Part shown: positions 1 through 9,375 of the stretch, piece by piece
How the letters are laid out: the number at the start of each line of letters is the position of its first letter
Position numbering within the stretch: position 1 is the first letter of the stretch
DNA from: an uncultured Pseudomonadota bacterium
GTDB lineage: Bacteria > Pseudomonadota > Alphaproteobacteria > Rs-D84
Length of the DNA stretch: 36,508 nucleotides
Reading direction: 5' to 3'
Assembly: GCA_902795435.1 (NCBI GenBank)
Contig: CADBLE010000006.1
Span: 1-36,508, forward strand
The notes under the pieces: model-generated
Databases searched by the model: none
What the model saw: the letters and a program-made list of their open reading frames with translations, nothing else
What the model was told of the DNA's origin: nothing
Translations under genes and position numbers: made by a program

Positions 1-2829
1 TTATCAGGCAACAAAACATTATATGCAAAATGGCAAACAACCATATATACCATCAAATATGTTGATGAAGATAATAACACTTTAACAACAACAAACCCAA
101 CACAATGGATTGTTGGCGAAACAGAACCTTTTGATTTAACCGCCCCAGAAATTCCAGAAGATTGGCTGTTTAACGCATGGTATACAGATAATTTGATTTA
201 TCAAGATAACTCTTTTGGTAATAAAATTACACATATTGATGAAACAACTATTGTTTCATTTGGGGGCAACGGAACAACCGTAACAATATATGGATACAGA
301 TATCCTAAATCTGTATTCTATATGACAACAATACAAATGGACGCAAATGAAACATTCTCATTTACTGATTATTTACCACCACACGGTTCGATGTATGTTG
401 ATTGGGGTGATGGTTTTATAAGCAAAGTAAAGGATCTTAATAAGAACGAAGCAATGATGCAATGGCATCATAATTATAAAAATTCCGATGTATATAAAAT
501 CGGTTTATCAAGTTATGACTTATCTGGCGCATATCCTGCCAGCCCTTATTCTTCTGGGAGAGCAACACCAACATTCTATGTTGGTTGGTGGCCTGGTCTA
601 ACAGGTGCTGCGGGGGAAGATAATACACATTTGAAAGTTGCAAAAATAGAGGGGTCACTGGGTAAAGTGTTTCCTACACTCAACAATGGTGATTCTGGAA
701 TAAGTCAACCTAATTTTACTGGTGCTTTCTGGGGTTGCACAAATTTAACAGGCGAAATCCCAGAAGATTTATTTGAAGGGATTTACGGACAACCAAGCGA
801 AAAATTATTTTATGGTGTTTTTGGAAATTGTACCAACCTCGGAACCGAAAACGGGGTCAGCACATACGGTATTCCAGAAAATCTTTTCTCAAATATCTCT
901 GGAACACCAACACCATGCTTGTTTTGTTCAACTTTTGCAGGCTGTAGCAACCTGAAAGACCAAATTCCAAATCATTTATTTGGTAATATATATGGTCCTC
1001 CAGCTGAAAAGATGTTTTCAAAGACATTTGACGGATGTACTAATTTAAGTGTTGATATGTCCGACATTGCCAATATATTCAGTGGTATTTCAGGTCCAGC
1101 CAAATCAGATATGTATAATAGAACATTTGCTAATATGCCGGGATTAACTGGTCAAATTCCAGAAAATTTCTTTGGTAATATTACAGGCATTTCAACAAAA
1201 GGTTTCTATGAAACATTTAAGGGTGCAACTAATCTTGGTAAAGACGCAAATGGTAATGCAACCCCTATCCCAGTAAATTTATTCCAAAATATTTCTGGTG
1301 ATATAACTGGAACAGAAATGTTTGCCGGGACATTTGCAGATACACAATATTTAACCGCACCGGTGCCAACTGAATTATTCAAGGGTATTACGGGATATTT
1401 ATCCGATAATGCCGCGGGTAATCGTGCCAGCACATATACCGCGGGTGGCATGTCAAATATCTTTGATGGTTCTAATATCCCAACATCTTGTGATGCCGGA
1501 CAATATCAATATTTAACTGGTTTTGAAATTGATTGGAACGACCGCGTTGCTTGTGAAGTTTGTCCGACCGAATATCCTGATTCAATATCTGGTGATAATG
1601 TGACAATGAAAAAATGTTTCACCGCATGCCCAGAAGATACAAATGGTGGCGAATATGTTTCCGGTCATAAATATTGGACAGAAGATGAAGAACATATTGG
1701 CGATATTTCATCTTGTGTTTATAAATATACTATCAATTATGTATTAAATGGTGCAGATGAATCATTGAACACATCAAACCCAACAGAATATTTAAGTAAT
1801 ATGGATTCTGATTTACCTATATCCGCCCCAGACGAACGCGAATTCTTTGGATTTATTGGTTGGTATGATAATGCTGAATTTACAGGTGACGCAATAACAA
1901 CTATACCTTTTGATTCAGTTGGCAACATAACATTATACGCTAACTGGAACGCAGATATCTTTGATATTACATACGAATTAGACGGTGGTGAAAATTATGA
2001 AAATGCCCCTGCTTCATATACAGTAGATTCAGATACAATTGTATTCGGACGTCCAACAAAAGAAGGGTATAATTTCGTTCATTGGTTGGATGAAAATGGT
2101 GATGTTATAACCGAAATACCGCATGGTTCAAATGGGCATAAAACTTTAACTGCCGTTTGGGAAATAGCTGAATATCAAATCATTTATGATTATACAAATG
2201 GTGGCTCTGGCTGTGATAACGAATATTATACAGTTGGTGTTGAAAAAGAATTATCATGCGTTCCAACAAATACAGGATATATATTCAACGGTTGGTTTGA
2301 TGGTAATGATAATCAAGTGTTTGTTATACCGTCAGATTCTGTTGGGAATATAACATTATATGCACAATGGACACCTGAAACATATTATATTGAATATGTG
2401 TTAAATGGCGGCACAAATTTTGCAAATGCACCACATGCTTATAATTACGGTTCAGAAACCATTATAGACGGCACACCAACGAAAAAGAATTTCTTATTCT
2501 TGGGCTGGTGTTCTGATGCAGATTTAACAGATTGTTATGATTCATACATAATTCCAAATACCGCCACTGGCAAACAGACATTATATGCAAAATGGATATT
2601 CTATTGTGAAAGCCAGAAATGGATGCATATTGGCGAAAATCCTGATGACAAGATATGTTTAACAGACGAAAAACCAAACGGTCCATCTATGGCAATACAA
2701 ACAAATGACGGGGTACATTATATTATATTGACCAATGATGATATAAATATAAACAAAATCTCTGACAAAAAGATGCATGTGCAATACAACAATGAAACAT
2801 ATAATGCACACGATAATTCAATAGAATAA
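1..2829 (+). CDS. Large repeat-rich surface protein, InlB/Flg_new and BspA-like repeats (5' end outside window)
   Basis: The frame is open from base 1, so the N-terminus lies outside the window; 942 residues are visible. A likely adhesin or surface protein. The fragment opens inside an InlB B-type (Listeria-Bacteroides, Flg_new) repeat ending LYAKW. After a segment containing YVDWGDGF come about seven imperfect units of 31-38 residues starting F-x-G-C-T-N-L and continuing IPE-x-LF-x-x-I-x-G (about bases 720-1400), resembling BspA/DUF285 leucine-rich-type repeats. Four further InlB repeats (about 1715-2595) each end in LYANW, LTAVW, LYAQW or LYAKW with an internal GW. A non-repeat C-terminal domain with two Cys residues closes the protein. 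No LPXTG motif or C-terminal membrane segment is visible. It converges on the next gene with only 2 bp between the stop codons. Repeat class is confident; function is inferred. Confidence 0.85.
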   Translation, partial: LSGNKTLYAKWQTTIYTIKYVDEDNNTLTTTNPTQWIVGETEPFDLTAPEIPEDWLFNAWYTDNLIYQDNSFGNKITHIDETTIVSFGGNGTTVTIYGYRYPKSVFYMTTIQMDANETFSFTDYLPPHGSMYVDWGDGFISKVKDLNKNEAMMQWHHNYKNSDVYKIGLSSYDLSGAYPASPYSSGRATPTFYVGWWPGLTGAAGEDNTHLKVAKIEGSLGKVFPTLNNGDSGISQPNFTGAFWGCTNLTGEIPEDLFEGIYGQPSEKLFYGVFGNCTNLGTENGVSTYGIPENLFSNISGTPTPCLFCSTFAGCSNLKDQIPNHLFGNIYGPPAEKMFSKTFDGCTNLSVDMSDIANIFSGISGPAKSDMYNRTFANMPGLTGQIPENFFGNITGISTKGFYETFKGATNLGKDANGNATPIPVNLFQNISGDITGTEMFAGTFADTQYLTAPVPTELFKGITGYLSDNAAGNRASTYTAGGMSNIFDGSNIPTSCDAGQYQYLTGFEIDWNDRVACEVCPTEYPDSISGDNVTMKKCFTACPEDTNGGEYVSGHKYWTEDEEHIGDISSCVYKYTINYVLNGADESLNTSNPTEYLSNMDSDLPISAPDEREFFGFIGWYDNAEFTGDAITTIPFDSVGNITLYANWNADIFDITYELDGGENYENAPASYTVDSDTIVFGRPTKEGYNFVHWLDENGDVITEIPHGSNGHKTLTAVWEIAEYQIIYDYTNGGSGCDNEYYTVGVEKELSCVPTNTGYIFNGWFDGNDNQVFVIPSDSVGNITLYAQWTPETYYIEYVLNGGTNFANAPHAYNYGSETIIDGTPTKKNFLFLGWCSDADLTDCYDSYIIPNTATGKQTLYAKWIFYCESQKWMHIGENPDDKICLTDEKPNGPSMAIQTNDGVHYIILTNDDININKISDKKMHVQYNNETYNAHDNSIE

Positions 2830-2831
2830 AA

Positions 2832-4658
2832 TTATGATTGTTTATTGAATCTCCAACCAACAAATCTTTTTCCCGGAACATGGGTTGCAGAACGAGGTGT
2901 ATTTATATTGCCACCATAAACAACCTGTGCCGCATTATTTGCATTTATTTCAGTTTGTGTTGTTCCAGACCAATTTATATTTATAACATTTGGATTCCAT
3001 TTCCCATATAATGTTTTAGACCCAGATAATTGTGTCTGGGCAGAAATTGCGTTTCCAGATAAACCTGAATTATCAAACCAACCTGCAAAACCATAACCGT
3101 TTTTAGTCACACTTGGTATCGTAGTCAAAGAAAAAGTATTTGAATTAGAATTATAATTAAATGTCTGAGATGGCACCACAACCCCAGCATTAGATTCAAA
3201 AGATATGGTTGCAAAACATTGATTTATTGAATATGAACCATTGTTTGATTCAGGATAAGATGTCGGACAATCAATATGTGATGCGGTTGTGTCTAATACA
3301 CTAACTTCCGCGCCTGGACAATAATGGTCTTTATCACAATTAGCGGTTGTTGGTGTGGCATTAGCCAACACCTGTTGTCTGAAATCTGTTAAATCTGAAA
3401 AATGGTAGGCACAATTTCCAGCACATTCATTTCCACAAATATCGCCATTAGAAAATGTTCCAGACAAAATCCATTTATCAGAACCAAATGGCTGGGATAT
3501 ATTACACCAACAATTTCCGCCGTATATTATATCTGACGAGAAAGGAACACTTGATACATCTTTGAAATTTCCACCAATATCACTGCATGCGGAACGACCG
3601 CTAAAAATCTGGCTTTTATTATCAAAATGCACCAACCATGAATTATTAGGCAGAGAAGAAATTAAACTAGGGTCGTCACAATATTCTGCACTGCGTGATT
3701 TGTGGCAAAAACTACCGGAACCAGATGCTACTTTGACTTCTGGATAGATATATTTGCCAGAATCAACCAAATATGTATTGTTGCCGGTTCTTGCAACACA
3801 GGTTTGATTCTGTGCGTCCCAATATTCTGTTCCAGATATACATGATTCTGGGCCTGTCAATCTTATACAAGGGTTATTTTGTGTTGCGCCCGCACCATTA
3901 GCGGTTGCATATCGCGCATCACACACACAAGAAGTTTGACCAGATGTACTGGTTGAATGTTCTGGACATGTATAAACGCCATTTGTTCCATAATTTATTT
4001 CACCACCTGGACAATAAGAACCCGCAGGACAATCTTCTGTTATAACAGAAACTGTATTAAACAATGAATTTTTTGGTCCATCACCCCATCTGGAAACATT
4101 ACCAGTTATACGCGCACAATCTTTTGCACAATCAGCCCAACAATTACCACTGTCCACATAACCACGCGAAACCCATTTAGATTTATATGAATACAACCCA
4201 GACGGATCATTTTCACCATTTAATCTGCACCAACAAACCGCACCGTTATTTTCATTACTGCGTTGAAAATCCCAATCTGTTACCACACCCCACGCACCGT
4301 ATGGGTTATCTTGTGGTCGGCACGCAGAATCACCATATAATGTTCCATAATCAAAAACTGTTGCGAAAGTGTTTTCTGCCAATGAATTATCGTTTGAATA
4401 ATTATATCCATGAAACCGCATTGAAGATTCACTTTCTGGTGCGTATGCAGACATATCAACCCAACTTGGCAAAGAATTGTGTGTTATGTATTTACCCGCA
4501 GAAACAGTTGTAAAACATTGCTGATTTGGGTTGGTAATATTTGTTTCATCAGAATGATATCCATTTGGACAACTGGCCGAAAAACCAGCGTTTACAGACG
4601 CAAAATATCCCAATAACACAAAAACAAATGTGTTGAATTTTATTGGTAAAAATCGCAT
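2832..4658 (-). CDS. Secreted Cys-rich protein with C-terminal InlB-type repeat
   Basis: 608 residues from the ATG at 4658. A TTG four codons upstream keeps the frame open, but the ATG places a normal signal peptide (MRFLPIKFN, hydrophobic core, cleavage after about ASVNA) at the N-terminus. The mature part is rich in Cys: two similar halves carry C-W-C and W-x-D-C-A-x-D-C-A type clusters, followed by a YCPGGE/YCPGAE segment in each half. A single InlB/Flg_new-type repeat (FESNAG...GYGFAGWFDNSG...LYGKW) lies near residues 510-570. There is no sorting motif. Together with its convergent neighbour it forms a pair of surface proteins. The exact role is unknown; adhesion or mucosal interaction is inference from the repeat type. 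Confidence 0.8.
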   Translation of the reverse strand: MRFLPIKFNTFVFVLLGYFASVNAGFSASCPNGYHSDETNITNPNQQCFTTVSAGKYITHNSLPSWVDMSAYAPESESSMRFHGYNYSNDNSLAENTFATVFDYGTLYGDSACRPQDNPYGAWGVVTDWDFQRSNENNGAVCWCRLNGENDPSGLYSYKSKWVSRGYVDSGNCWADCAKDCARITGNVSRWGDGPKNSLFNTVSVITEDCPAGSYCPGGEINYGTNGVYTCPEHSTSTSGQTSCVCDARYATANGAGATQNNPCIRLTGPESCISGTEYWDAQNQTCVARTGNNTYLVDSGKYIYPEVKVASGSGSFCHKSRSAEYCDDPSLISSLPNNSWLVHFDNKSQIFSGRSACSDIGGNFKDVSSVPFSSDIIYGGNCWCNISQPFGSDKWILSGTFSNGDICGNECAGNCAYHFSDLTDFRQQVLANATPTTANCDKDHYCPGAEVSVLDTTASHIDCPTSYPESNNGSYSINQCFATISFESNAGVVVPSQTFNYNSNSNTFSLTTIPSVTKNGYGFAGWFDNSGLSGNAISAQTQLSGSKTLYGKWNPNVININWSGTTQTEINANNAAQVVYGGNINTPRSATHVPGKRFVGWRFNKQS

Positions 4659-4693
4659 TTTAGATATCAAAAAACCACCCTACTTCGTATAAT

Positions 4694-4721
4694 ATTATAT
4701 CATACAAAACAGGGGGCTCAA
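4694..4721 (-). promoter_or_regulatory. Putative sigma70 promoter of the Cys-rich secreted protein
   Basis: On the minus strand TTGAGC (4721-4716) is followed after 16 bp by a perfect TATAAT (4699-4694). The expected start of transcription near 4687 lies about 29 bases before the ATG at 4658. Confidence 0.5.
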
Positions 4722-4732
4722 AACGAGATACG

Positions 4733-4757
4733 CAAAAAAAATGCCCGTTTGGGCATT
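4733..4757 (-). terminator. Rho-independent terminator of the nucleotidase gene
   Basis: Reading the minus strand, stem AATGCCC, loop AAAC and GGGCATT are followed by a run of T. It sits just beyond the stop codon at 4760. Confidence 0.8.
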
Positions 4758-4759
4758 GT

Positions 4760-5278
4760 TTATAATTTATTTATTTCTTTAATTACACGGGATATTTCAT
4801 CAAATAATATTCCACGACCATTATGCTGTTCCCATTCTGTTATATTTTCCGCCCTGTCGTCTATCAAGATATCGGTTGCGGTTGGGTTTATCAAAGCACC
4901 TTTTTTGCCATCACACACGATAATATGTTTTTCATCAAAAAATTCAGGCATATTTTTCAATATCCAATCTATTTTTTCTTTTGTAACGAAATTGACATAA
5001 TCTTGCCCGCCAATGAAATGTTTTGCACCTGGGGTTTTTGTTAAAACAAATAATTCACCTTTTGTTTGCGCTGATTTCAAGACATCTTTAATTCCTGGAA
5101 ACAATGGAATATTACGCCAAAAGTTTTTGTTTTGCTCTATTGTTTGCCAAAATTGTCTTTTTGCTTGTTTTTCTGTATCAGACATAGATTCAGACGGATG
5201 ATTTAATGCCTGGCTATTTTTTGGGGCAGAAGAATCAAAATCTGCCAACACACCGTCCATATCAAAATAAAAAATCAT
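4760..5278 (-). CDS. 5'(3')-deoxyribonucleotidase-like HAD hydrolase
   Basis: 172 residues. The N-terminus carries the HAD nucleophile motif in the form FDMDGVLADFD (D6 and D8), matching the NT5C-type 5'(3')-deoxyribonucleotidase family (PF06941), which removes phosphate from dNMPs. Further support is the cap helix region with FWRNIPLFPG, a motif II-like LTKTP, and motif III/IV in ILIDDRAENI near residues 135-145. Length is normal. A Shine-Dalgarno-like AGAAAGGAA precedes the ATG. It is divergent from the ParB-fold gene; the 66-bp gap contains TATAAG/TATAAT-like boxes on both strands. The hairpin at 4733-4757 ends the unit. Exact substrate cannot be read from sequence. Confidence 0.75.
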   Translation of the reverse strand: MIFYFDMDGVLADFDSSAPKNSQALNHPSESMSDTEKQAKRQFWQTIEQNKNFWRNIPLFPGIKDVLKSAQTKGELFVLTKTPGAKHFIGGQDYVNFVTKEKIDWILKNMPEFFDEKHIIVCDGKKGALINPTATDILIDDRAENITEWEQHNGRGILFDEISRVIKEINKL

Positions 5279-5344
5279 TGCTTTTTTCCTTTCTCTTTAC
5301 TAGTATTCGGTATCTTATTATAAGTATAAAAAAAGGAAAGGAAA

Positions 5345-5950
5345 GTGAAAATATTAGAATACAAACAACATTCAGCCCAAGAATTATTAAACATTATGAA
5401 AAACACAACTCTGCGTGGCGATAAAAACATAAAACCATTTGCACAATCAGATGTTTTTATTTCAGAAATTAAAATGAATGATGTTTTACCAACACAAAGA
5501 TTTGTTCTGTGGGACCAATTGTATAACATAAGATTTTTATACGATTATTTTATGAATAAAAATATAGACATATCAAAATTAAAAGGTTTTATTGAATATC
5601 AAACAGACGAATTGTGTTCTTTGTATTCTTTGACCCCACCTATTGTTGAAATAATTGATAATCAACCACTGTTGATAGACGGTCAACATCGTGCAACATT
5701 TTTTGGAAGAAACAATATTTCTTTCAATGCAATATTTATCAATAATGTTCCACAACAATATTATCCATACCAATTACCAAATCAAAATGGCTGGAAAGAT
5801 GTGCAATATTTTGATTCTGCTTTACCAGAAGGATTCGTTCGCAAGAATTTAAGATATCCAGACAAAGAAACTAAAAAATTTATGTTCCGCGAATATCCAT
5901 TGCCAGGAATAATTAAAATTGCACGTGAACACACTGGAAAAACATATTAA
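5345..5950 (+). CDS. ParB/sulfiredoxin-fold protein (DGQHR motif)
   Basis: 201 residues with a GTG start preceded by GGAAAGG. The centre contains PPIVEIIDNQPLLIDGQHR (about residues 98-117), the hallmark of the ParB/sulfiredoxin (ParBc) fold, where the D-G-x-H-R loop binds nucleotide or phosphate; ATFFGRNN follows as in ParB-type domains. No helix-turn-helix like that of chromosomal ParB is visible and there is no ParA neighbour, so a partition role is unlikely. The C-terminal third (from about 135) is not recognised. It stands alone between two terminators. Fold assignment is moderate; function is open. Confidence 0.6.
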   Translation: MKILEYKQHSAQELLNIMKNTTLRGDKNIKPFAQSDVFISEIKMNDVLPTQRFVLWDQLYNIRFLYDYFMNKNIDISKLKGFIEYQTDELCSLYSLTPPIVEIIDNQPLLIDGQHRATFFGRNNISFNAIFINNVPQQYYPYQLPNQNGWKDVQYFDSALPEGFVRKNLRYPDKETKKFMFREYPLPGIIKIAREHTGKTY

Positions 5951-5952
5951 AA

Positions 5953-5978
5953 AAACGCCCGTTTGGGCGTTTTTTTTA
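5953..5978. terminator. Bidirectional terminator between ParB-fold gene and cold-shock gene
   Basis: AACGCCC, GTTT, GGGCGTT with A-run on one side and T-run on the other, so it can serve both convergent genes. The stem core resembles the terminator at 4733-4757. Confidence 0.85.
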
Positions 5979-5991
5979 TTTATGAAGATTT

Positions 5992-6327
5992 TTATTTTTT
6001 CCAGAAAGCGAAACCATGTTTCTTTTCTTCTCTGTGTTTACGATCTTCTATTGCGCGTCGTCTTTCTGCACGACGTTCTTGGAATCTTCTGGCAGATTCT
6101 TCGTCCCTTTGTATCAGTTTCAATGTTGTTACTGATAATTTGCCATTTCTGACTTCTTCTTCAAATTCAACAATATCATTTTCATTTAAAAAACGAATTT
6201 CTGCTGCCTTTAATGCACTGGAATGAACAAACACATCGTCTGTATTTCCATCTTGATTTGGTGTGTCTGGGGTAATAAAGCCGAAGCATTTCTTACCGTT
6301 ATACCATTTTACCTTTCCTTGACGCAT
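5992..6327 (-). CDS. Cold-shock domain protein with charged C-terminal tail
   Basis: 111 residues. Residues 1-68 form a cold-shock domain: GKVKWYNGKKCFGFITPD contains the RNP1 region (with a Cys where KGFGFI is usual) and DVFVHSS is RNP2. Such proteins bind single-stranded RNA or DNA and remodel RNA structure. The domain is followed by about 40 residues extremely rich in Arg, Glu and Lys, probably a charged helix that could add RNA or ribosome contacts; classical CspA proteins of about 70 residues lack it. A good AAAGG precedes the ATG. The leader contains an inverted repeat (6355-6380). Confidence 0.85.
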   Translation of the reverse strand: MRQGKVKWYNGKKCFGFITPDTPNQDGNTDDVFVHSSALKAAEIRFLNENDIVEFEEEVRNGKLSVTTLKLIQRDEESARRFQERRAERRRAIEDRKHREEKKHGFAFWKK

Positions 6328-6354
6328 AATCTAATCCTTTGTTATGCTTGTTAT

Positions 6355-6380
6355 GGTTATTGCAAACCCTTTCAATAACC
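6355..6380 (-). promoter_or_regulatory. Inverted repeat in the leader/promoter of the cold-shock gene
   Basis: GGTTATTG and CAATAACC form a perfect 8-bp inverted repeat separated by 10 bp, 28 bp upstream of the start codon. It could be an RNA hairpin in the leader or a DNA operator. No T-run follows, so it is not an ordinary terminator. Confidence 0.4.
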
Positions 6381-6426
6381 TATACATATTTTACATTAAA
6401 AACGAAATAAAACGCAAGAAAATAAG

Positions 6427-6458
6427 AAAGGGATGAAATCTTATGCTTCATCCCCTTT
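6427..6458 (-). terminator. Terminator after lysS-RSH-like operon
   Basis: Minus-strand GGGATGAA and TTCATCCC arms, extended by an A/T-rich base, followed by TTTCTTATTTT. It lies a few bases past the stop at 6465. Confidence 0.7.
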
Positions 6459-6464
6459 GGTTTG

Positions 6465-7871
6465 TTATTTTTTATAATATCTTTGTAATTCTTTCATTAT
6501 GAAATTAAAGAATTTTCCAGACATTGTATTCGTATTCACCGTCCAATCTGCATACGAATAAGGCATTGCAGAAACCAATATGAATTTAGCCATCCAACGG
6601 AAAATTCTGATTTCTTGGTCTTTGCTCAATTTTACAGGTGCATTTTGGACAAAGAAAACTTCGTTTTCAACCGCATTATCAACTTTTTCCAAAATTGTGT
6701 CGGTAATTTTTTGTGGGTAATATATTGTAGATATTCTTGGGAAACCTTCAAATAACATATCTTCATTACCATCACTGTATAAAATATTCCAACCAATTCG
6801 GTCAAACAAATCATCTACACAATCGCAAATCATAGCATTGTATTTTTTTACGCCTTCTATGTGCAGGGTTTCTGTTTGATTTTCCAACTGTTCCCTGCTG
6901 TGTGCAGTTGCAGTTTTGATTTTTCTTGATTTTTCATACACAGAATGTGTTTGGTGTTCAAATTCGAAAAATGTACGAACCTGACAAATTATTTCCATTG
7001 GAACAACATCACCATTATGTCCGATGTTCAAAACCAATTTTGCATCACGATAACCGCGTGGATTTGTAATATCAAAGAATTTATCACGAACACCTATGAT
7101 TTTTTCAGGCCACATTTTACAAACACGTTCAATGAAAGTGCGAGCCTGAGGAACCAAATCAAATAAACATTTAATACGCCAGACATCTTCCAATCTTTCG
7201 TATGGTTTCTTGATTTTATCTAATTCACGAACCATATTCGCTGCAATTTTATTATGGCTGGAACCGATTATTTCAAGAACAGTTTCAGACGCATCTGTTA
7301 TGAAACCTTTTGAAAACGCTTCTTTGATTTTTTCAGATATTGCACGTGCAGATGCTTCACGACCAGTTTTTGCAATAACATCATACGCGGCCTTTGCAAC
7401 TTCTGCGGTGTAATCATCATAGTATTTACCAGAAATCTTTTCTATCGCACGATTTACATTTTTTTGCGCACCAACAATTACAGTAATAATAGAAGACACA
7501 GCCAAATCTATTTTATGCCTGTCTGTTATCATAAAAAATTGGTTACGCATTGGGTCATCATCTAAACGGTGATTTACCAAATATGGTTCAAGCGGATTGA
7601 TAGACGATATTGTAATTGGCGAATCTATAACCGCATCTTTTTCATAATCGTATTCATGCACAGCCGCCTTTGGCGCACCAAAACATTTACCGATATACAA
7701 GAACACTTCACGGAACCAATCCATTGAATCCGTGTATAAATTTAACAGATAATCCCTGCTCGCTTCGTCTATGCGACCTTCTTCACAGGCGTCATTTATA
7801 ATAGATATGTTTTTTTCGTCGTGCAGTTTAGTCCGCAAAAACACATCTTGTATGTCATCAAGATTTGACAT
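6465..7871 (-). CDS. Divergent RelA/SpoT synthetase-domain-like protein
   Basis: 468 residues, no signal or membrane segment. Residues about 220-320 resemble the (p)ppGpp synthetase (RelA/SpoT) domain: KKPYERLEDVWRIKCLF would be the strand carrying the early Asp, VRDKFFDITNPRGYRDAKL matches the K-D-Y-I-x-x-P-K-x-x-G-Y-x-S-x-H region, and MEIICQVRTFFEFEH matches the E-x-Q-I-R-T strand and following helix. The synthetase G-Y is kept, but the usual Ser/His after it is replaced. The N-terminal 200 residues and C-terminal 140 are helical and unrecognised, with no HD hydrolase motif seen. It starts 15 bp after lysS with its own AAAGGAAAA, so both are cotranscribed. Whether it makes alarmones or modifies tRNA like some small synthetases is unknown. 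Confidence 0.5.
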   Translation of the reverse strand: MSNLDDIQDVFLRTKLHDEKNISIINDACEEGRIDEASRDYLLNLYTDSMDWFREVFLYIGKCFGAPKAAVHEYDYEKDAVIDSPITISSINPLEPYLVNHRLDDDPMRNQFFMITDRHKIDLAVSSIITVIVGAQKNVNRAIEKISGKYYDDYTAEVAKAAYDVIAKTGREASARAISEKIKEAFSKGFITDASETVLEIIGSSHNKIAANMVRELDKIKKPYERLEDVWRIKCLFDLVPQARTFIERVCKMWPEKIIGVRDKFFDITNPRGYRDAKLVLNIGHNGDVVPMEIICQVRTFFEFEHQTHSVYEKSRKIKTATAHSREQLENQTETLHIEGVKKYNAMICDCVDDLFDRIGWNILYSDGNEDMLFEGFPRISTIYYPQKITDTILEKVDNAVENEVFFVQNAPVKLSKDQEIRIFRWMAKFILVSAMPYSYADWTVNTNTMSGKFFNFIMKELQRYYKK

Positions 7872-7885
7872 ATATTTTTCCTTTC

Positions 7886-9352
7886 TTATTTCATTATTGG
7901 GAACAAAATAACATCACGTGCGGTTGGTTGATTAAATACAATCATAGCCAAACGGTCAATACCCATACCTACACCTGAAATTGGTGGAAAACCATGTTCC
8001 ATGGCACGAACGAAATCGTTATCTGGGTTAAAGGCTTCTTCTTCACCACCAGCAATATTTTTTGCCTGTTCTTCAAATGCGGCCAATTGTTGCATTGGAT
8101 TTACAAGTTCTGAATATCCCTTGCATAATTCACCACCCGCAACCAACAATTGATACATATCTAATCTGCGGTCGTCAGCGTCATTATGACGGGCCAATGG
8201 AACCATATATGTTGGATAGTTATACAAGAATGTAGGTTGAACGATTTGATTACGGATTTTACGTTTATAAACATAATCAACCAATGTAGGTATAGATTTC
8301 AAATCATCTAATTCGCCAACCGGGAACATACCATTGTCATATAATTGTTTGCGCAATTTATCTACATCATCAAATTCAAGAATATCACAACCGAACAATT
8401 CGTTCATTCTGGCGGTGTAATCTATCATTTCATATTTAGAGAAATCTAACATTGTGCCTTGGTATTCAATTTGCAATGTTCCACGTGCCTTTTGAATCAA
8501 TTCTTGCACCATTTCCCATGTGAAATCTATGTTGCGTTTATAATCCCAATATGCAGCATACCATTCAATCATTGTAAATTCTTGCAAATGCATTGCGTCC
8601 ATACCTTCGTTACGGAAATCTTTTGCAACTTCGTAAACACGGTCAAAACCCGCACCAATTGCCTGCTTTAAGAATAATTCAGGTGAAATACGTAATTGGA
8701 AATCTGCATCCAAAGCATTATGGTGTGTTGTAAATGGTTTTGCAGCCGCACCAGATGCAATATTCTGCATAATTGGTGTTTCAATCTCAAGGAAACCATT
8801 TCTGTTCATAAATTCACGCAAATTGTGTGTCATTTTAAAACGACCCAATAACGCATTGCGTGCTTCTTCATTAGAAATAATATCCAAATATCTTTGGCGA
8901 TAACGTGTTTCAGTATCTGTTAAACCATGATATTTTTCTGGCAATGGGCGTAATGCCTTGGCCAAGATTTCATAACCAGAAACACGAACAGTCAATTCAC
9001 CAGCGGTTGTATGATACAAAGTTCCAGTAATACCGATAAAATCGCCCAAATCGACATTAGATTTCATAAATTTATAATTTTCTTCGCCTAATTCTTCACG
9101 GGACATAGAAAATTGAATTTCACCCTCAATATCATAAATACGGCCAAACATCAATTTACCCAACCAACGAAGTGCAGTTACACGACCCGCCAATTTTACA
9201 GGTGTATCATCAGCCAATTCACGTGCTTCACATATTTTATGAGAACGGTCAAATTTATCTTTCCAAACAACACCATCACGTTGTTTAATATTTTCAACCT
9301 TTTGCATACGTGCAGTCAATTCGTTTGTAGATATATTTGTGTTTTCTGCCAT
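7886..9352 (-). CDS. lysS: Lysyl-tRNA synthetase, class II
   Basis: 488 residues from the ATG at 9352; charges tRNA-Lys with lysine. An OB-fold anticodon-binding domain (about 55-155, VKLAGRVTALRWLGKLMFG) precedes the class II core: motif 1 around FLEIETPIM, motif 2 FRNEGMDAMHLQEFTMIEWY and motif 3 GVGMGIDRLAMI near the C-terminus. Length is normal for bacterial LysRS. The frame continues 25 codons further to a GTG at 9427, but that part spans a terminator hairpin and the AAGGAAAAA just upstream of the ATG decides the start. First gene of an operon with the RSH-like gene; a strong promoter (9501-9529) and attenuator-like leader precede it. Confidence 0.95.
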   Translation of the reverse strand: MAENTNISTNELTARMQKVENIKQRDGVVWKDKFDRSHKICEARELADDTPVKLAGRVTALRWLGKLMFGRIYDIEGEIQFSMSREELGEENYKFMKSNVDLGDFIGITGTLYHTTAGELTVRVSGYEILAKALRPLPEKYHGLTDTETRYRQRYLDIISNEEARNALLGRFKMTHNLREFMNRNGFLEIETPIMQNIASGAAAKPFTTHHNALDADFQLRISPELFLKQAIGAGFDRVYEVAKDFRNEGMDAMHLQEFTMIEWYAAYWDYKRNIDFTWEMVQELIQKARGTLQIEYQGTMLDFSKYEMIDYTARMNELFGCDILEFDDVDKLRKQLYDNGMFPVGELDDLKSIPTLVDYVYKRKIRNQIVQPTFLYNYPTYMVPLARHNDADDRRLDMYQLLVAGGELCKGYSELVNPMQQLAAFEEQAKNIAGGEEEAFNPDNDFVRAMEHGFPPISGVGMGIDRLAMIVFNQPTARDVILFPIMK

Positions 9353-9375
9353 TTTATTTTTCCTTTTTTTTAGCA

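Noticed and set aside
5345..5950. Chromosomal partition protein ParB
   Set aside because: Only the ParBc-type motif is present; no helix-turn-helix, no parA and no parS-like site is seen nearby.
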